Positions 7,045-15,325 of a stretch of 64,000 bases of DNA are shown one piece after another. The translations under genes and the position numbers were made by a program. Source of the stretch: JAVBWI01 sp036677445. GTDB taxonomy: Bacteria; Bacillota; Clostridia; Christensenellales; CAG-138. The notes below the pieces were generated by a model. It worked only from the letters and a program-made list of their open reading frames with translations. It made no database searches and was not told the origin of the DNA. Every line of letters begins with the position of its first letter. Positions within the stretch are counted from its first letter, which is position 1. The DNA is taken from contig JAVBWI010000026.1 in assembly GCA_036677445.1 (NCBI GenBank), positions 1-64,000 of the forward strand, read 5' to 3'.

Positions 7045-8022
7045 TCATTTTTCCGTCTCTATAGAGTATTTTGCGCCATCCATCGTGATATGGATCGTAC
7101 CGGATACATCCGTCCGGTAAAACGGAATATCGGCGCTTTTGAGCGCCTGCACGACCTCCTCGTGCGGGTGGCCGTATTCGTTGTTCGCGCCAAGGCTGGC
7201 GACGGCAGCCTCCGGGCCGATCGCGTCGAGAAACGCCGCAGAGGTGGAGGAGTTGGAGCCGTGATGCCCCACCTTAAGCACTGTGGAGCGGAAGTAAGAT
7301 GCAGGCAGCTGTTTGAGCGCGGCTTTTTCCGCATAGCGTTCCGCATCGCCGGTAAGCAATATCGAGGTGTCGCCAAAACGCACGCGGCAAACGACGCTTG
7401 CGTCATTCAGGTCGTCGTATGTAACATCTGCAAGGGGAGAAAGTATGCGTATTTCCACCTGATCGTCCCACTCGATGAAGGCGTTCTCGCCTCCGACAGC
7501 CTTTTTGACGGAAATGTTCTGCGCGTCCAGCGCGTCGATGAGATTTTCGAACATTTTTGTCTCATTCACGGCATCCGGCATATAGTATGTGCCGACCTCG
7601 TAGTTGGAGAGCACCTGCCGCATGCCGCCGATATGATCTGCGTGCGGGTGGGTGCCGATCACGACATCCAGCATGGTCACACCCTGTTCCTTCAGAAAGC
7701 CGTCGATACGTTCGTACATATCGCTGGTACTGGCATCCACCAGCATAGTTTTGCCGGAAGGGCTGCGTAAAAATATGCTGTCGCCCTGCCCGACATCCAG
7801 TACATATACGTCAAGCATGCCTTCCGCTGCGGAGGGCCGCCCAGCGGAGGGCTGCTCGGCGGGGGACTCCGTAAGGCCTGCGGCCGGGCTCCCCTCAAAC
7901 AAGCTGAAAATGCCTAAGGAACCTTCCATGAAACAGTCGATCGCAAACAGAAGACCCAATACCATGAAAAGCGCGATCAGTGAGCGGACATGTTTGTTTA
8001 GACGCTTTTTGGATTTAGCCAT
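7045..8022 (-). CDS. ComEC-like metallo-beta-lactamase-fold hydrolase, membrane anchored
   Basis: A 325-residue protein with one N-terminal transmembrane segment (about residues 13-35), a Pro/Ala/Ser linker and a metallo-beta-lactamase domain. The metal-binding motif is GTHPHADHIGG; further family motifs are VLDVGQGDSIFL, MLVDAS, STVLKVGHHGSN and GHPHEEV. This is the domain found at the C-terminus of the DNA-uptake protein ComEC, here as a stand-alone secreted version, so it may act on extracellular nucleic acid or another phosphoester; the substrate is not known. The start ATG at 8022 has AGGTGAG upstream; an in-frame TTG at 8043 is less likely. It converges on the DUF4349 gene. Confidence 0.85.
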   Translation of the reverse strand: MAKSKKRLNKHVRSLIALFMVLGLLFAIDCFMEGSLGIFSLFEGSPAAGLTESPAEQPSAGRPSAAEGMLDVYVLDVGQGDSIFLRSPSGKTMLVDASTSDMYERIDGFLKEQGVTMLDVVIGTHPHADHIGGMRQVLSNYEVGTYYMPDAVNETKMFENLIDALDAQNISVKKAVGGENAFIEWDDQVEIRILSPLADVTYDDLNDASVVCRVRFGDTSILLTGDAERYAEKAALKQLPASYFRSTVLKVGHHGSNSSTSAAFLDAIGPEAAVASLGANNEYGHPHEEVVQALKSADIPFYRTDVSGTIHITMDGAKYSIETEK

Positions 8023-8200
8023 ATATGGAATACTCACCTGCAATTCAATACTATACCTTGCGTCCTATTATACAGGGTATTATCGTACCGCGCAAAGCAT
8101 AACGCGTTGAAAGAGCAAGAATTGCAGAATACGCCAAAACATGATATGGTATAGCTTGTTATCCGCATGCCGTTTGCATGTGTAAAAGGCGGAAGTACAA

Positions 8201-9097
8201 ATGAGAAAAGGCGTGTTGTTCGTTTTACTGGGGGCGGCCATGTGGGCCACGCTTCCCATATTCAGCCGGTATGTATATAGTAATGGCAGCGATCCTGTTA
8301 CGGCGGCCGCATGGCGCGCGTATCTGGCTGCAGGCATATTTCTCGTGTGGTTCCTTGCGGACGGGACATTGAAAAAATTGTGCTGGAAGGAACTTCCGTT
8401 CTACCTGCTGTATGGCGTGGTGGGCGTAGGCGGCACATTTTTGTTTTATATGCTGGCCGTGGAGCGGCTGTCCACGGCAATGGCGGCGATGCTGTTGTAT
8501 ACCGCGCCTGCTTTTGTAATACTCCTCAACCGCATTTTTTACCGGGAGCCAATCACAAAAACGAAGCTGATCGCGCTGCTGTGCACATTCGGGGGCTGTT
8601 TTCTTGTCGTGCGCGGATATGATCCGGCCGCGCTCTTTGCAAGCGGAGGCGGTATATTGATCGGCCTTCTGTCCGGGGTCAGTTATTCCATGGTTACCGT
8701 ACTCGGCCGCGCCGCAGGGCGCAAGCATGATTCCCGCACAAACGCCGGATTGATGATACTGTTCGGCTCGCTGATATTCCTGTTCCTCCGGCCGCCATGG
8801 GAGCTTACCGCGCCCAGCGCGCCATTATGGCTGGGCTATGCGGGCCTGGCGCTTATCGGCAGCGTGGGTGCGTATCTTGCATACCTGAGGGGCTTGTCCT
8901 GCGGGCTGGAGGGCGGAGTCGCCAGTATCACCGCCACTGCGGAACCGGTGATCGCCACGCTGCTTGGCGTGCTGTGCTTCGGCGATTTGCTTGAGATTTG
9001 GCAGGTGCTCGGCATAGCAGTCGTGTTTACCGGCGTGGCGCTGCCCATGCTGTATGGAAGCATTACCAGGAATTCGGCGAATTCGGCACAAGGTTGA
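8201..9097 (+). CDS. EamA/DMT family transporter
   Basis: A 298-residue integral membrane protein with ten predicted hydrophobic helices in two homologous halves, the layout of EamA drug/metabolite transporters. The first half carries GAAMWATLPIFSRYVY and the TAPAFVILLNR region; the second half carries ALIGSVGAYLAYLRGL and TATAEPVIATLLGVLCFG, a typical EamA signature. Substrates of this family vary (amino acids, nucleosides, other metabolites) and cannot be predicted here. Start ATG 8201 has AAGGCGGAAG about 7 bases upstream. Its 3' end overlaps the convergent yunB gene by 35 bases, with no room for a separate terminator between them. Confidence 0.88.
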   Translation: MRKGVLFVLLGAAMWATLPIFSRYVYSNGSDPVTAAAWRAYLAAGIFLVWFLADGTLKKLCWKELPFYLLYGVVGVGGTFLFYMLAVERLSTAMAAMLLYTAPAFVILLNRIFYREPITKTKLIALLCTFGGCFLVVRGYDPAALFASGGGILIGLLSGVSYSMVTVLGRAAGRKHDSRTNAGLMILFGSLIFLFLRPPWELTAPSAPLWLGYAGLALIGSVGAYLAYLRGLSCGLEGGVASITATAEPVIATLLGVLCFGDLLEIWQVLGIAVVFTGVALPMLYGSITRNSANSAQG

Positions 9098-9737
9098 GCA
9101 TATCCTCTTCGTTGTTGACGTCCGTAAAGGCCTCCGGAACCTTGCCCACGATAATGTGCTCGGCTACGGGCACATCCACCTGTGAAGCGACGACACACGT
9201 GCTGCCGGGCAATACTACGGCGAATTGAACCTCCAACCGCAGCACAACCCGGTGAAGAGTCTGGTTGATGCCTGCCGTGCGGAACTCGCTTGAGAATGCG
9301 GTGCGCACATTGCTTTCAGGGTGGAATGTCATATGCAGCATCGGCCCTGTTCCGGAAAACAACGGGATACCCGTCGCGGTACCCATAGGGATATCGATGC
9401 CCTGCTTCCCGATGGATGCTACGCGCGATTGGGCGGCCTGTGCGCAGCGTGATGCAAACAGGTTAAGCGCACGGTTATTGAGCTCGATATAATAAACCTG
9501 ATCCTGCGTTTGCAGTATGTCGACGAACTCTGTGGAGGTCTCATCCGCCGCAAGGCATTCCAATACGGCGGCATACATCGCGTCGGAAGCCGCGGATTGC
9601 ACGCGAATCTCCGCAAGGCGCGCCAGCGCGGGCTGCAGCTGCGCATTGATGAACGCGTACGCCAACGCAAGCAGCAGTATGACCGCGCCCAGTATGACAT
9701 AGATCTTCCGCCGCCGCGGCCGCTTTCGAAGCTCCAT
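9063..9737 (-). CDS. yunB: Sporulation protein YunB
   Basis: A 224-residue protein with a very basic N-terminus (residues 1-12), one transmembrane helix (about 13-33) and an extracytoplasmic domain. Family features are AFINAQLQPALARLAEIRVQ, the GKQGIDIPMGTATGIPL region, GPMLHM, the FRSEF-like SSEFRTAGINQTLHRV and VPVAEHIIVGKVPEAF. In Bacillus the gene is under sporulation sigma control, which suggests that this organism forms endospores or descends from a spore former. Start ATG 9737 has GGGGAGG about 8 bases upstream. The C-terminus overlaps the end of the EamA gene. Confidence 0.88.
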   Translation of the reverse strand: MELRKRPRRRKIYVILGAVILLLALAYAFINAQLQPALARLAEIRVQSAASDAMYAAVLECLAADETSTEFVDILQTQDQVYYIELNNRALNLFASRCAQAAQSRVASIGKQGIDIPMGTATGIPLFSGTGPMLHMTFHPESNVRTAFSSEFRTAGINQTLHRVVLRLEVQFAVVLPGSTCVVASQVDVPVAEHIIVGKVPEAFTDVNNEEDMLNLVPNSPNSW

Positions 9738-9885
9738 GCGCCTGCCTCCCCATAGCAGTATATGCCGTGCATAGGTAAGGTGTGAGAGGAAACGCAAGGC
9801 CAAAGAAGTTATTTTTGTAAGGCAGACCCAGGCCGAGCCGGAATGCGCAGGGAAACTTGGGCTTGCGGGGCAGAGAAATTTGGAC

Positions 9886-9917
9886 TTGCATTCAACCGGA
9901 TTTTGCGGTAATATAAT
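9886..9917 (+). promoter_or_regulatory. Probable promoter of tRNA-Val
   Basis: TTGCAT at 9886-9891 is followed 17 bases later by TAATAT (9909-9914), overlapping a perfect TATAAT at 9912-9917. The tRNA begins 13 bases further on, a distance typical for stable RNA genes. Confidence 0.55.
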
Positions 9918-9929
9918 ATACGCGTCTAA

Positions 9930-10006
9930 GGGGATGTAGCCCAGCAGGTTAGAGCGCTTCGCTCACATCGAAGAGGTCGGGGGTTCGAGCCCCTCCATCC
10001 CCACCA
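9930..10006 (+). tRNA. tRNA-Val (anticodon CAC)
   Basis: The full cloverleaf can be drawn: acceptor stem GGGGATG/CATCCCC, D-arm with GCCC...GAGC, anticodon stem CTTCG/CGAAG enclosing loop CTCACAT with anticodon CAC, variable loop AGGTC, T-arm GGGGG-TTCGAGC-CCCTC, and an encoded CCA end (discriminator A then CCA at 10004-10006). CAC reads the valine codon GUG. A short hairpin follows (GGCCGCC / GGCGGTC with T-run at 10012-10037), a likely terminator. The 3' 14 bases are duplicated at 10174-10187. Confidence 0.95.
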
Positions 10007-10187
10007 TACAAAGGCCGCCCAAAAGGCGGTCTTTTTGTATGGTGCGATATTTCAAAGGGGCTCGAAGCCGCGTTAAGAAATCGCTCCAGTGGAGCGATTT
10101 TAGCGGCCGCGAAGCGCAGCCGACCAAAGCTGCGAGCGGTGTGAGCGAGCAGCGGGAGGCAAGCGGAGGAGCCTCTCCATCCCCACC
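9993..10187 (+). repeat. Duplicated tRNA-Val 3' end enclosing a structured segment
   Basis: CTCCATCCCCACCA, the end of tRNA-Val (9993-10006), recurs exactly at 10174-10187. Between the copies are a terminator hairpin with TTTTT (10012-10037), GGGGCTCGAA (10057-10066, resembling part of the T-arm) and AAATCGCTCC/GGAGCGATTT, followed by a GC-rich stretch. No gene fits in the interval. Either a small element targeted the tRNA end and left this scar, or it is the remnant of a second tRNA-like copy. Confidence 0.6.
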
Positions 10188-10207
10188 AAAATTTTAGGTA
10201 GTTATAG

Positions 10208-10244
10208 ATGCCATGCGGTGAAACCCGCATGGCATCACCTTTTC
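10208..10244 (+). terminator. Hairpin terminator-like structure
   Basis: ATGCCATGCGG (10208-10218) pairs with CCGCATGGCAT (10225-10235) around a 6-base loop, followed by CACCTTTTC. It could end transcription from the tRNA side. The bases just before it (AGGTAGTTATAGATGCCATG) resemble a motif near 33117. Confidence 0.55.
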
Positions 10245-10350
10245 GGGATTTTTATCCTCGTTTTTTTGTCCCTTAGTTTCATAGATGACATCGGGCTTTT
10301 TCGGCTGACGTACGGGAGTTGAACCATCGTAAACGACTGATTCGGTTAAC

Positions 10351-11490
10351 TCAATTCTCCACGCCGATCTGAACGCTCACCCCATTGACTTCCACGCCCG
10401 CATCCGCAGGAATCAGGATATACCTGCTTCCGTCGATCACCCGCGTTTCGATGAGGTCGCTCCGCTCCGGATCAACCTTGATCACCACATCCGGTGTGCG
10501 GATCACAAACTGCTTTTTGTCGATGACGTTGGCGGGCGGAAGCTGCGCATCCGAACCAAACTGCGCGTCAAAGGCAGTGACAAAGGCCTGAACATGCGCT
10601 TCGGATACGCCGCATTCCTGCAGCACCGCGCCGATTTCCTTTTGCGATAGCAGCAACTGTTCTTGTTCCTTGCTTTCCTTGTGTCGGTCTATCATTTCGC
10701 TCAGATGCTCATGGACAGCCTGCACCACCGTGAGGCTGCAATCCTCCTTGAGCGTTTCTGTCAGTATAGCTTGGAAAGTCTCTTTCTGTGCCGCGGCGGG
10801 CATGGGCGGCTCTACATGGAATACCGTATCGATAAATTCCTGGTGGTTCTCCACGGCGTTCTTCATATAGTACAACGCGCCGTAAATGTTGGCGGCCCTG
10901 TCATCGAAGGCCGGAAATAGGAAGCCCAGTTCCGGAGCGGATACCACATAGCCCTGCGAGGTGGTGTGGAAGCGGTTCTCCGCCAGTTGATAACTTAGTT
11001 CCGCCGGGGTTTGTTTCACCGGGCATATGCTGCAAAGGATGTAGCTGAATTCCTCGCCGGAAGCCTCCTTCTGGATCTCGCCGTCCTTGGCTCTGTAGGG
11101 CACGGTATATACGTCGTGAGTCAGCAGGATGAGATAGTTGCTTTCCATTTTAAGCGCTTCAATGATCCGCTGATAGAAAGTTTGCAGCATATCCGAATTC
11201 TTTAGCCCGGTCTGACGGAGCATGGACAGAAGCTTATGCTCGTCGCTATCCATCACCTGTTTGGCGCTGAACTCTATATTGACGAGATTCTTTCCGAGGG
11301 AACCAGACAAAGACTTCTTCAAAAGGGAAAGAAAGCGTTCTGACTCCTCCTGCGGGATGCTGGAAAGGAATTCTTCAAACGTAGCGACAATTTTTCTGTC
11401 CTCATTGACATAACAACCGTATACGTTACCGATCATGCTTTTATCCGGCCTGAAACGGCGCCGGATCTCCCGTATCTCTTTCTCGTTCAT
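10351..11490 (-). CDS. DUF4317 family protein
   Basis: A 379-residue soluble protein matching DUF4317, found mainly in Clostridia and of unknown function. Recognisable stretches are MNEKEIREIRRRFRPDKS, YGCYVNEDRKIV, SGSLGKNLVNIEFS, NYLILLTHDVYTVPYRAKDG, YILCSICPVKQTPAELSY and SAPELGFLFPAFDDRAANIY. The last ~120 residues are less conserved and include VIRTPDVVIKVDPERSDLIE. I chose ATG 11490 because GTGAGG lies 6 bases upstream; an in-frame GTG at 11502 is possible. The gene stands alone and is divergent from the polymerase pseudogene. Confidence 0.85.
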   Translation of the reverse strand: MNEKEIREIRRRFRPDKSMIGNVYGCYVNEDRKIVATFEEFLSSIPQEESERFLSLLKKSLSGSLGKNLVNIEFSAKQVMDSDEHKLLSMLRQTGLKNSDMLQTFYQRIIEALKMESNYLILLTHDVYTVPYRAKDGEIQKEASGEEFSYILCSICPVKQTPAELSYQLAENRFHTTSQGYVVSAPELGFLFPAFDDRAANIYGALYYMKNAVENHQEFIDTVFHVEPPMPAAAQKETFQAILTETLKEDCSLTVVQAVHEHLSEMIDRHKESKEQEQLLLSQKEIGAVLQECGVSEAHVQAFVTAFDAQFGSDAQLPPANVIDKKQFVIRTPDVVIKVDPERSDLIETRVIDGSRYILIPADAGVEVNGVSVQIGVEN

Positions 11491-11648
11491 GCCTAACCTC
11501 ACTGTTCATGATATAAGGAAGTGCCGCCACAAAAAGCGGCAGCAGTATGAATTATATCATGCCGGAAGCGATGTTGTCTTGCTTTGGTTTTCAGGATAGA
11601 ATAAGAGCGTGCTCACGCCGAGTAGAGTTTTGGGAGGGGGCGGAAAGG

Positions 11649-12563
11649 ATGCCGGAACGGGCATACCTTTGCATCGATCTAAAGAGCTTTTACGCCTCCG
11701 TCGAATGTGTCGAGAGAGGTCTGGACCCGTTTGCGACCAACCTTGTCGTCGCTGATCCGGCCCGCGGAAGCGGGGCCATTTGCCTGGCCATTACACCTGC
11801 CATGAAAGCGCTGGGTATCCCCAACCGCTGCCGTATTTTTGAGATCCCTAAGAATGTGGAATATATCACCGCCCTCCCGCACATGAGGCGCTATATGGAG
11901 GTTTCCGCGGATATCTACTCCGTTTATCTCAAATTTATCAGTCCTGAGGACATTCATGTCTATTCCATCGACGAGTGCTTTCTGGACGTGACCACCTACC
12001 TGGGGCTCTATTATAAAACACCCAGGGAGATGGCGGTCATGCTAATGGATACCGTTTTACGGGAAACCGGCATCTGTGCATCGGTGGGCATCGGCCCCAA
12101 CCTGTTCCTTGCAAAGGTCGCATTGGACATTACGGCCAAGCACGCTACGGATACATCGGCATTTTAGATGTGGAGGAATTCAAGCGCACCATCTGGTGCC
12201 ACAGACCTATCACCGACATCTGGAATATAGGCAAAGGCATTGTCAAAAGGCTGGAGAAGTACGGTGTATATGACTTATATGGAGTAACCCAACTGGGCGA
12301 ACGGCTGCTTTATAAGGAATTCGGTGTGAACGCGGAATACCTCATCGACTATGCCCGCGGCGTCGAGCCCTGCACCATCAAGGAGATCCGCGAATATAAG
12401 TCCAAGAGAAACTCCCTCTCCAACAACCAGATTCTTTTTGAGGACTATTCCTCCGATGACGCCTTCCTGTTCCTGAAAGAGATGGTGGATATAATGGTGC
12501 TGGAACTGGTGGAGAAGCAGCTGGTGACCAACTCGATCTCCCTCTCGGTCGGCTATTCCAAAG
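11649..12563 (+). pseudogene. Y-family DNA polymerase (UmuC/DinB type), frameshifted and truncated
   Basis: Intact members are error-prone lesion-bypass polymerases. The first part (11649-12167) carries the palm motifs CIDLKSFYASVECV and YSIDECFLDVT (catalytic Asp/Glu) and SVGIGPNLFLAKVALDITAKHA. At about 12150 one base is missing: the natural continuation, IGILDVEEFKRTIWCHRPIT, is in another frame and runs to GVGYSKE-like VGYSKE at 12563. The little-finger domain after that is absent; the sequence changes abruptly to a transposase fragment. The start at ATG 11649 has GGAAAGG just upstream. A dead gene unless translational frameshifting occurs, and even then it lacks the C-terminal DNA-gripping domain. 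Confidence 0.85.
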
Positions 12564-12734
12564 AGGCATCTCCAATACTTCTGCGGATACCGGGAATATG
12601 ACGGCAGCAAGCCACCCTTCGACCCGTCGTTGATGGTGTACTTTCGTAAGCGGTTAACACCGGAGATTTTAGGCGAAATCAATGAGATGATCATCGCCAA
12701 GGCTCAGAAACCCAGCGAGAGGAAAAGAAAGTAG
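12564..12734 (+). pseudogene. Transposase fragment (DUF772-type, IS5/IS1182-like)
   Basis: In the frame starting at 12564 the sequence reads RHLQYFCGYREYDG, then KPPFDPSLMVYFRKRL, TPEILGEINEMIIAKA, and stops at 12732-12734 after 56 codons. This is the N-terminal region typical of DUF772-containing transposases (hydrophobic QYF, PFDPSLMV.FRKR, EINEMI). There is no start codon, no DDE catalytic domain and no visible terminal inverted repeat. It directly abuts the broken polymerase gene, so an insertion or recombination probably removed the polymerase 3' end. A hairpin GTAGCTTG/CAAGCTAC (12731-12761) follows. Confidence 0.75.
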
Positions 12735-12797
12735 CTTGCCATTGTATCAATGACAAGCTACTTAGGTGGACCTGGTAGGGGATTCGCTTGCTCCATG

Positions 12798-13484
12798 CTA
12801 CCTTAAAACAAGCTTACACCGTACTAACAGCCTGCGGTTGCCGTGGCTGGAGCATGTAAGCAGCGTTAATGCGGTTTGACCCTCATATTCATTAAGCGCT
12901 TCCGCATTATCCGGTTTTACCACCTGCGTTTCATAGACCTCATAGCGGTAGGCTTTACCGTTCGGCGCGTCGAGTATGACCGAATCGCCTTCTTTCAGCT
13001 CATCCAGTTTTCCGAAATGCGCTCCATTGGCGTAGTTGTGGCCGGTTATTACCATATTTCCGGTTTCACCCGGTATAGATCCCTGATACCAGCATACGGA
13101 TACTTCCAAGGCCTTCTGCTCTGTATGCGAGATGACGGGCAGCTCAACGCCAATTTTTTGTATGGTCAGCTTACCGATAACTTGATAACCCGAAAGAGTT
13201 TGTATGGCTTCAATGACGTCCGCTGGTTCCGCGTCCGCATTCTCCGGTTGTATATACCCCCCCGCAGCAGCCGTTAAGACGGGAAAAGCAATCCGCTCAT
13301 ATTGGGCCAGGAGCTTTTGTGCTTCCCGCCGGGCGGCTTCGCCCTCGTTATAAATAGAGGCGCCCACAACAACTGCCGCAATCAGCAACAGGCCTGACAG
13401 GCATCCCAGCGCCAGATAAAGCGGCCTGTGGTTTACCCGCTTCACGACGGGCAGGCGCGCTTTGAATCCGTACATTCTTTTCAC
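12798..13484 (-). CDS. Sortase, class A/D-like
   Basis: A 229-residue membrane-anchored transpeptidase. A basic N-terminus is followed by a transmembrane helix (about residues 22-45). The sortase domain (about 95-229) has the beta-barrel motifs IGKLTIQKIGVELPV, catalytic His in VITGHNYANGAHFG, catalytic Cys in LTLLTCSSHGNRR and the Arg in RRLLVRCKLV. I prefer GTG 13484 because AAGGGC lies 6 bases before it; ATG 13475 is the alternative. It lies 31 bases after the gene for an LPSTG surface protein on the same strand, which is almost certainly its substrate. Confidence 0.9.
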   Translation of the reverse strand: MKRMYGFKARLPVVKRVNHRPLYLALGCLSGLLLIAAVVVGASIYNEGEAARREAQKLLAQYERIAFPVLTAAAGGYIQPENADAEPADVIEAIQTLSGYQVIGKLTIQKIGVELPVISHTEQKALEVSVCWYQGSIPGETGNMVITGHNYANGAHFGKLDELKEGDSVILDAPNGKAYRYEVYETQVVKPDNAEALNEYEGQTALTLLTCSSHGNRRLLVRCKLVLR

Positions 13485-13515
13485 AATTCTGCCCTTGCTT
13501 GCGCGAAACCTTCGC

Positions 13516-15210
13516 CTAAACACACGTTTTTCTCCGCTTGTGGATGTTGAGTACCAGGAACAATCCTCCGGCGCATGCTGACAGCGCAAGCAACCAGATC
13601 GCGGGCGTAAAGTCCTGCCCGGTGGACGGTAACTCCGCCCTGGAGACCATGACGTCAACATAAGCCGACTGCCGCCCGACCGTATAGGTCACACGCGCCA
13701 TGCCCTCTTTCAGGCCGGTAAACGTCTCCCCGCTGCGGGAAAAATGTTCCTCATCATACTGCCAGGTTCCACCCGGGATATTCGGAGTTATTGTGACGCG
13801 CCCTCCTGTGTAGATTTTTCCGTCCGAGGGCGACATGGATAATACAAGAGCAGGTGACGACGTCTGCTCGGATGTAGGCGGAGTCTGCGTCGGCTCCGGC
13901 CCTATCCACTTCGCGTACAGCGTCATATTGGCCATAACGATATCGTTTGCGAGATCCCAGGGGAGTGTACATTCCTTGTCCCTGTACCAGCCGCCGAAGG
14001 TATGTCCAGCGCGGGTGGGCGGTTCGGGCGGCATTTCAATAACCCCGCCCAATTCCACGTTCATGCTGGCGGGTGTGGCCTCCGTATCCCCGTCGTTTTT
14101 ATCGAAGATAACGGTACAGGGGGAGAAGAACGCCATAAGGGGATAATACCCTGAACCGGGGGTTATTGGATACTCTGCCTCGGTAAAACCTCCCCCCGGG
14201 CCCATCCAGCCGACGAATGTTGCGCCGTCATTGGGCGTTGCCACGGCATACCCCCCTTCGTCGACGGACAATCCGACAGTTCCGTTTCCATTAGACCATA
14301 TCTCTATATTAGACCCGTTTATACTCGCTTTGATCAGGGTCAGCCGGTTGTCATTGCAGTAAAGAAACTGCAATGCCGTATTCGCGCTTACGTCCAACTC
14401 CGTCAGGTCGTTGGCGGAGCAGTCAAGCTCAAGCAGTGCAGGATTTGCGCCGACATCCAGCGTCGTCAGGTCGTTGTGGGAACAATCGAGCGCTTCCAAA
14501 GCCGTCAAGGCCCTTACGTCCAACGAAGCCAGCAGGTTGTGTTCGCAGTTCAGGTAAACCAAAGCCGTATTTGCGCCTACATTCAGGGCAGATAGTTGGT
14601 TGTCACCACAAGAAAGAGAGGTCAGCGCCGTATTTGCACCTACATCCAGCGACGTCAACTGATTGTTGTCGCAGTACAAATAAACCAAAGCTGTACTTGC
14701 GCTTACATCCAGTGACGTCAGTTGGTTGGTATGGCAGTGCAGTTCAGTCAGCGCCGCATCCGCGCTGATGTCCAGCGATGTTAACTGATTATTGCTGCAG
14801 TCCAATCGAGTCAAAACCGGATTATCGCTTGCATCCAGGGAAACAAGCCCGCATCCGTCACAGAGCAGTTCAGTCAAGGCTGAAAACCCGCTGACATCCA
14901 GTGAACCGGCAAGGCCGAGGCCGCGCCACGAACCGCTGGCATTGACCGTCATGACGCGCTTCGGGGTGTCGTTGTTCCATTCAACCCCTATCCACGTCGC
15001 GGGATCGGCTGGGTTATAGGCTGTTATATTAATGCGCTGCCCGTTTGTCTGGCCCGCTATCTCCGAGGGCTGGTTAAGAAACGCCTGCAGCTTATAGAAA
15101 TCATTATCATCATATTCGGTGCCGCCTATATCCACCGCGTATGCCGTAATGGACAGCGTCCCGAACACCATGATGATTGATAAAATGAATACTAACAGCT
15201 TCCGTTTCAT
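13516..15210 (-). CDS. LPSTG-anchored leucine-rich-repeat surface protein
   Basis: A 564-residue secreted protein. Signal peptide at residues 1-25 (ends SITAYA). Residues ~110-310 hold about nine 21-residue leucine-rich repeats of the form LDCSxNxLTSLDVSAxTAL. An InlB/Listeria-Bacteroides-type repeat (NDGDTEATPASMNVELGG to TLYAKW) lies at about 370-435, then a Thr/Ser/Pro linker and an Ig-like domain. The C-terminus is a complete sorting signal: LPSTG (about 527), a hydrophobic helix and the basic tail HKRRKTCV. Start ATG 15210 has AGGAGG 8 bases upstream. With the adjacent sortase it forms a self-contained surface display unit, probably for adhesion or protein binding. Confidence 0.92.
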   Translation of the reverse strand: MKRKLLVFILSIIMVFGTLSITAYAVDIGGTEYDDNDFYKLQAFLNQPSEIAGQTNGQRINITAYNPADPATWIGVEWNNDTPKRVMTVNASGSWRGLGLAGSLDVSGFSALTELLCDGCGLVSLDASDNPVLTRLDCSNNQLTSLDISADAALTELHCHTNQLTSLDVSASTALVYLYCDNNQLTSLDVGANTALTSLSCGDNQLSALNVGANTALVYLNCEHNLLASLDVRALTALEALDCSHNDLTTLDVGANPALLELDCSANDLTELDVSANTALQFLYCNDNRLTLIKASINGSNIEIWSNGNGTVGLSVDEGGYAVATPNDGATFVGWMGPGGGFTEAEYPITPGSGYYPLMAFFSPCTVIFDKNDGDTEATPASMNVELGGVIEMPPEPPTRAGHTFGGWYRDKECTLPWDLANDIVMANMTLYAKWIGPEPTQTPPTSEQTSSPALVLSMSPSDGKIYTGGRVTITPNIPGGTWQYDEEHFSRSGETFTGLKEGMARVTYTVGRQSAYVDVMVSRAELPSTGQDFTPAIWLLALSACAGGLFLVLNIHKRRKTCV

Positions 15211-15325
15211 TGATTTAGCCTCCTGAATCAGTTAGCATACATTTTATCTTTTTTTCAAAAAAGCTTCATTGACGATCTTGTGATTTGACTAATAAAATAA
15301 AAAAATCTTTCAATATTTAAAAAAA

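Noticed and set aside
9063..9097. Possibility that the overlap of EamA and yunB reflects a wrong stop in one gene
   Set aside because: Both C-termini are plausible and convergent overlaps of this size are common; no frameshift is needed.
14373..14768. 131-residue plus-strand frame within the leucine-rich-repeat gene
   Set aside because: It arises from the repetitive, stop-poor complement of the repeats; low-complexity shadow.
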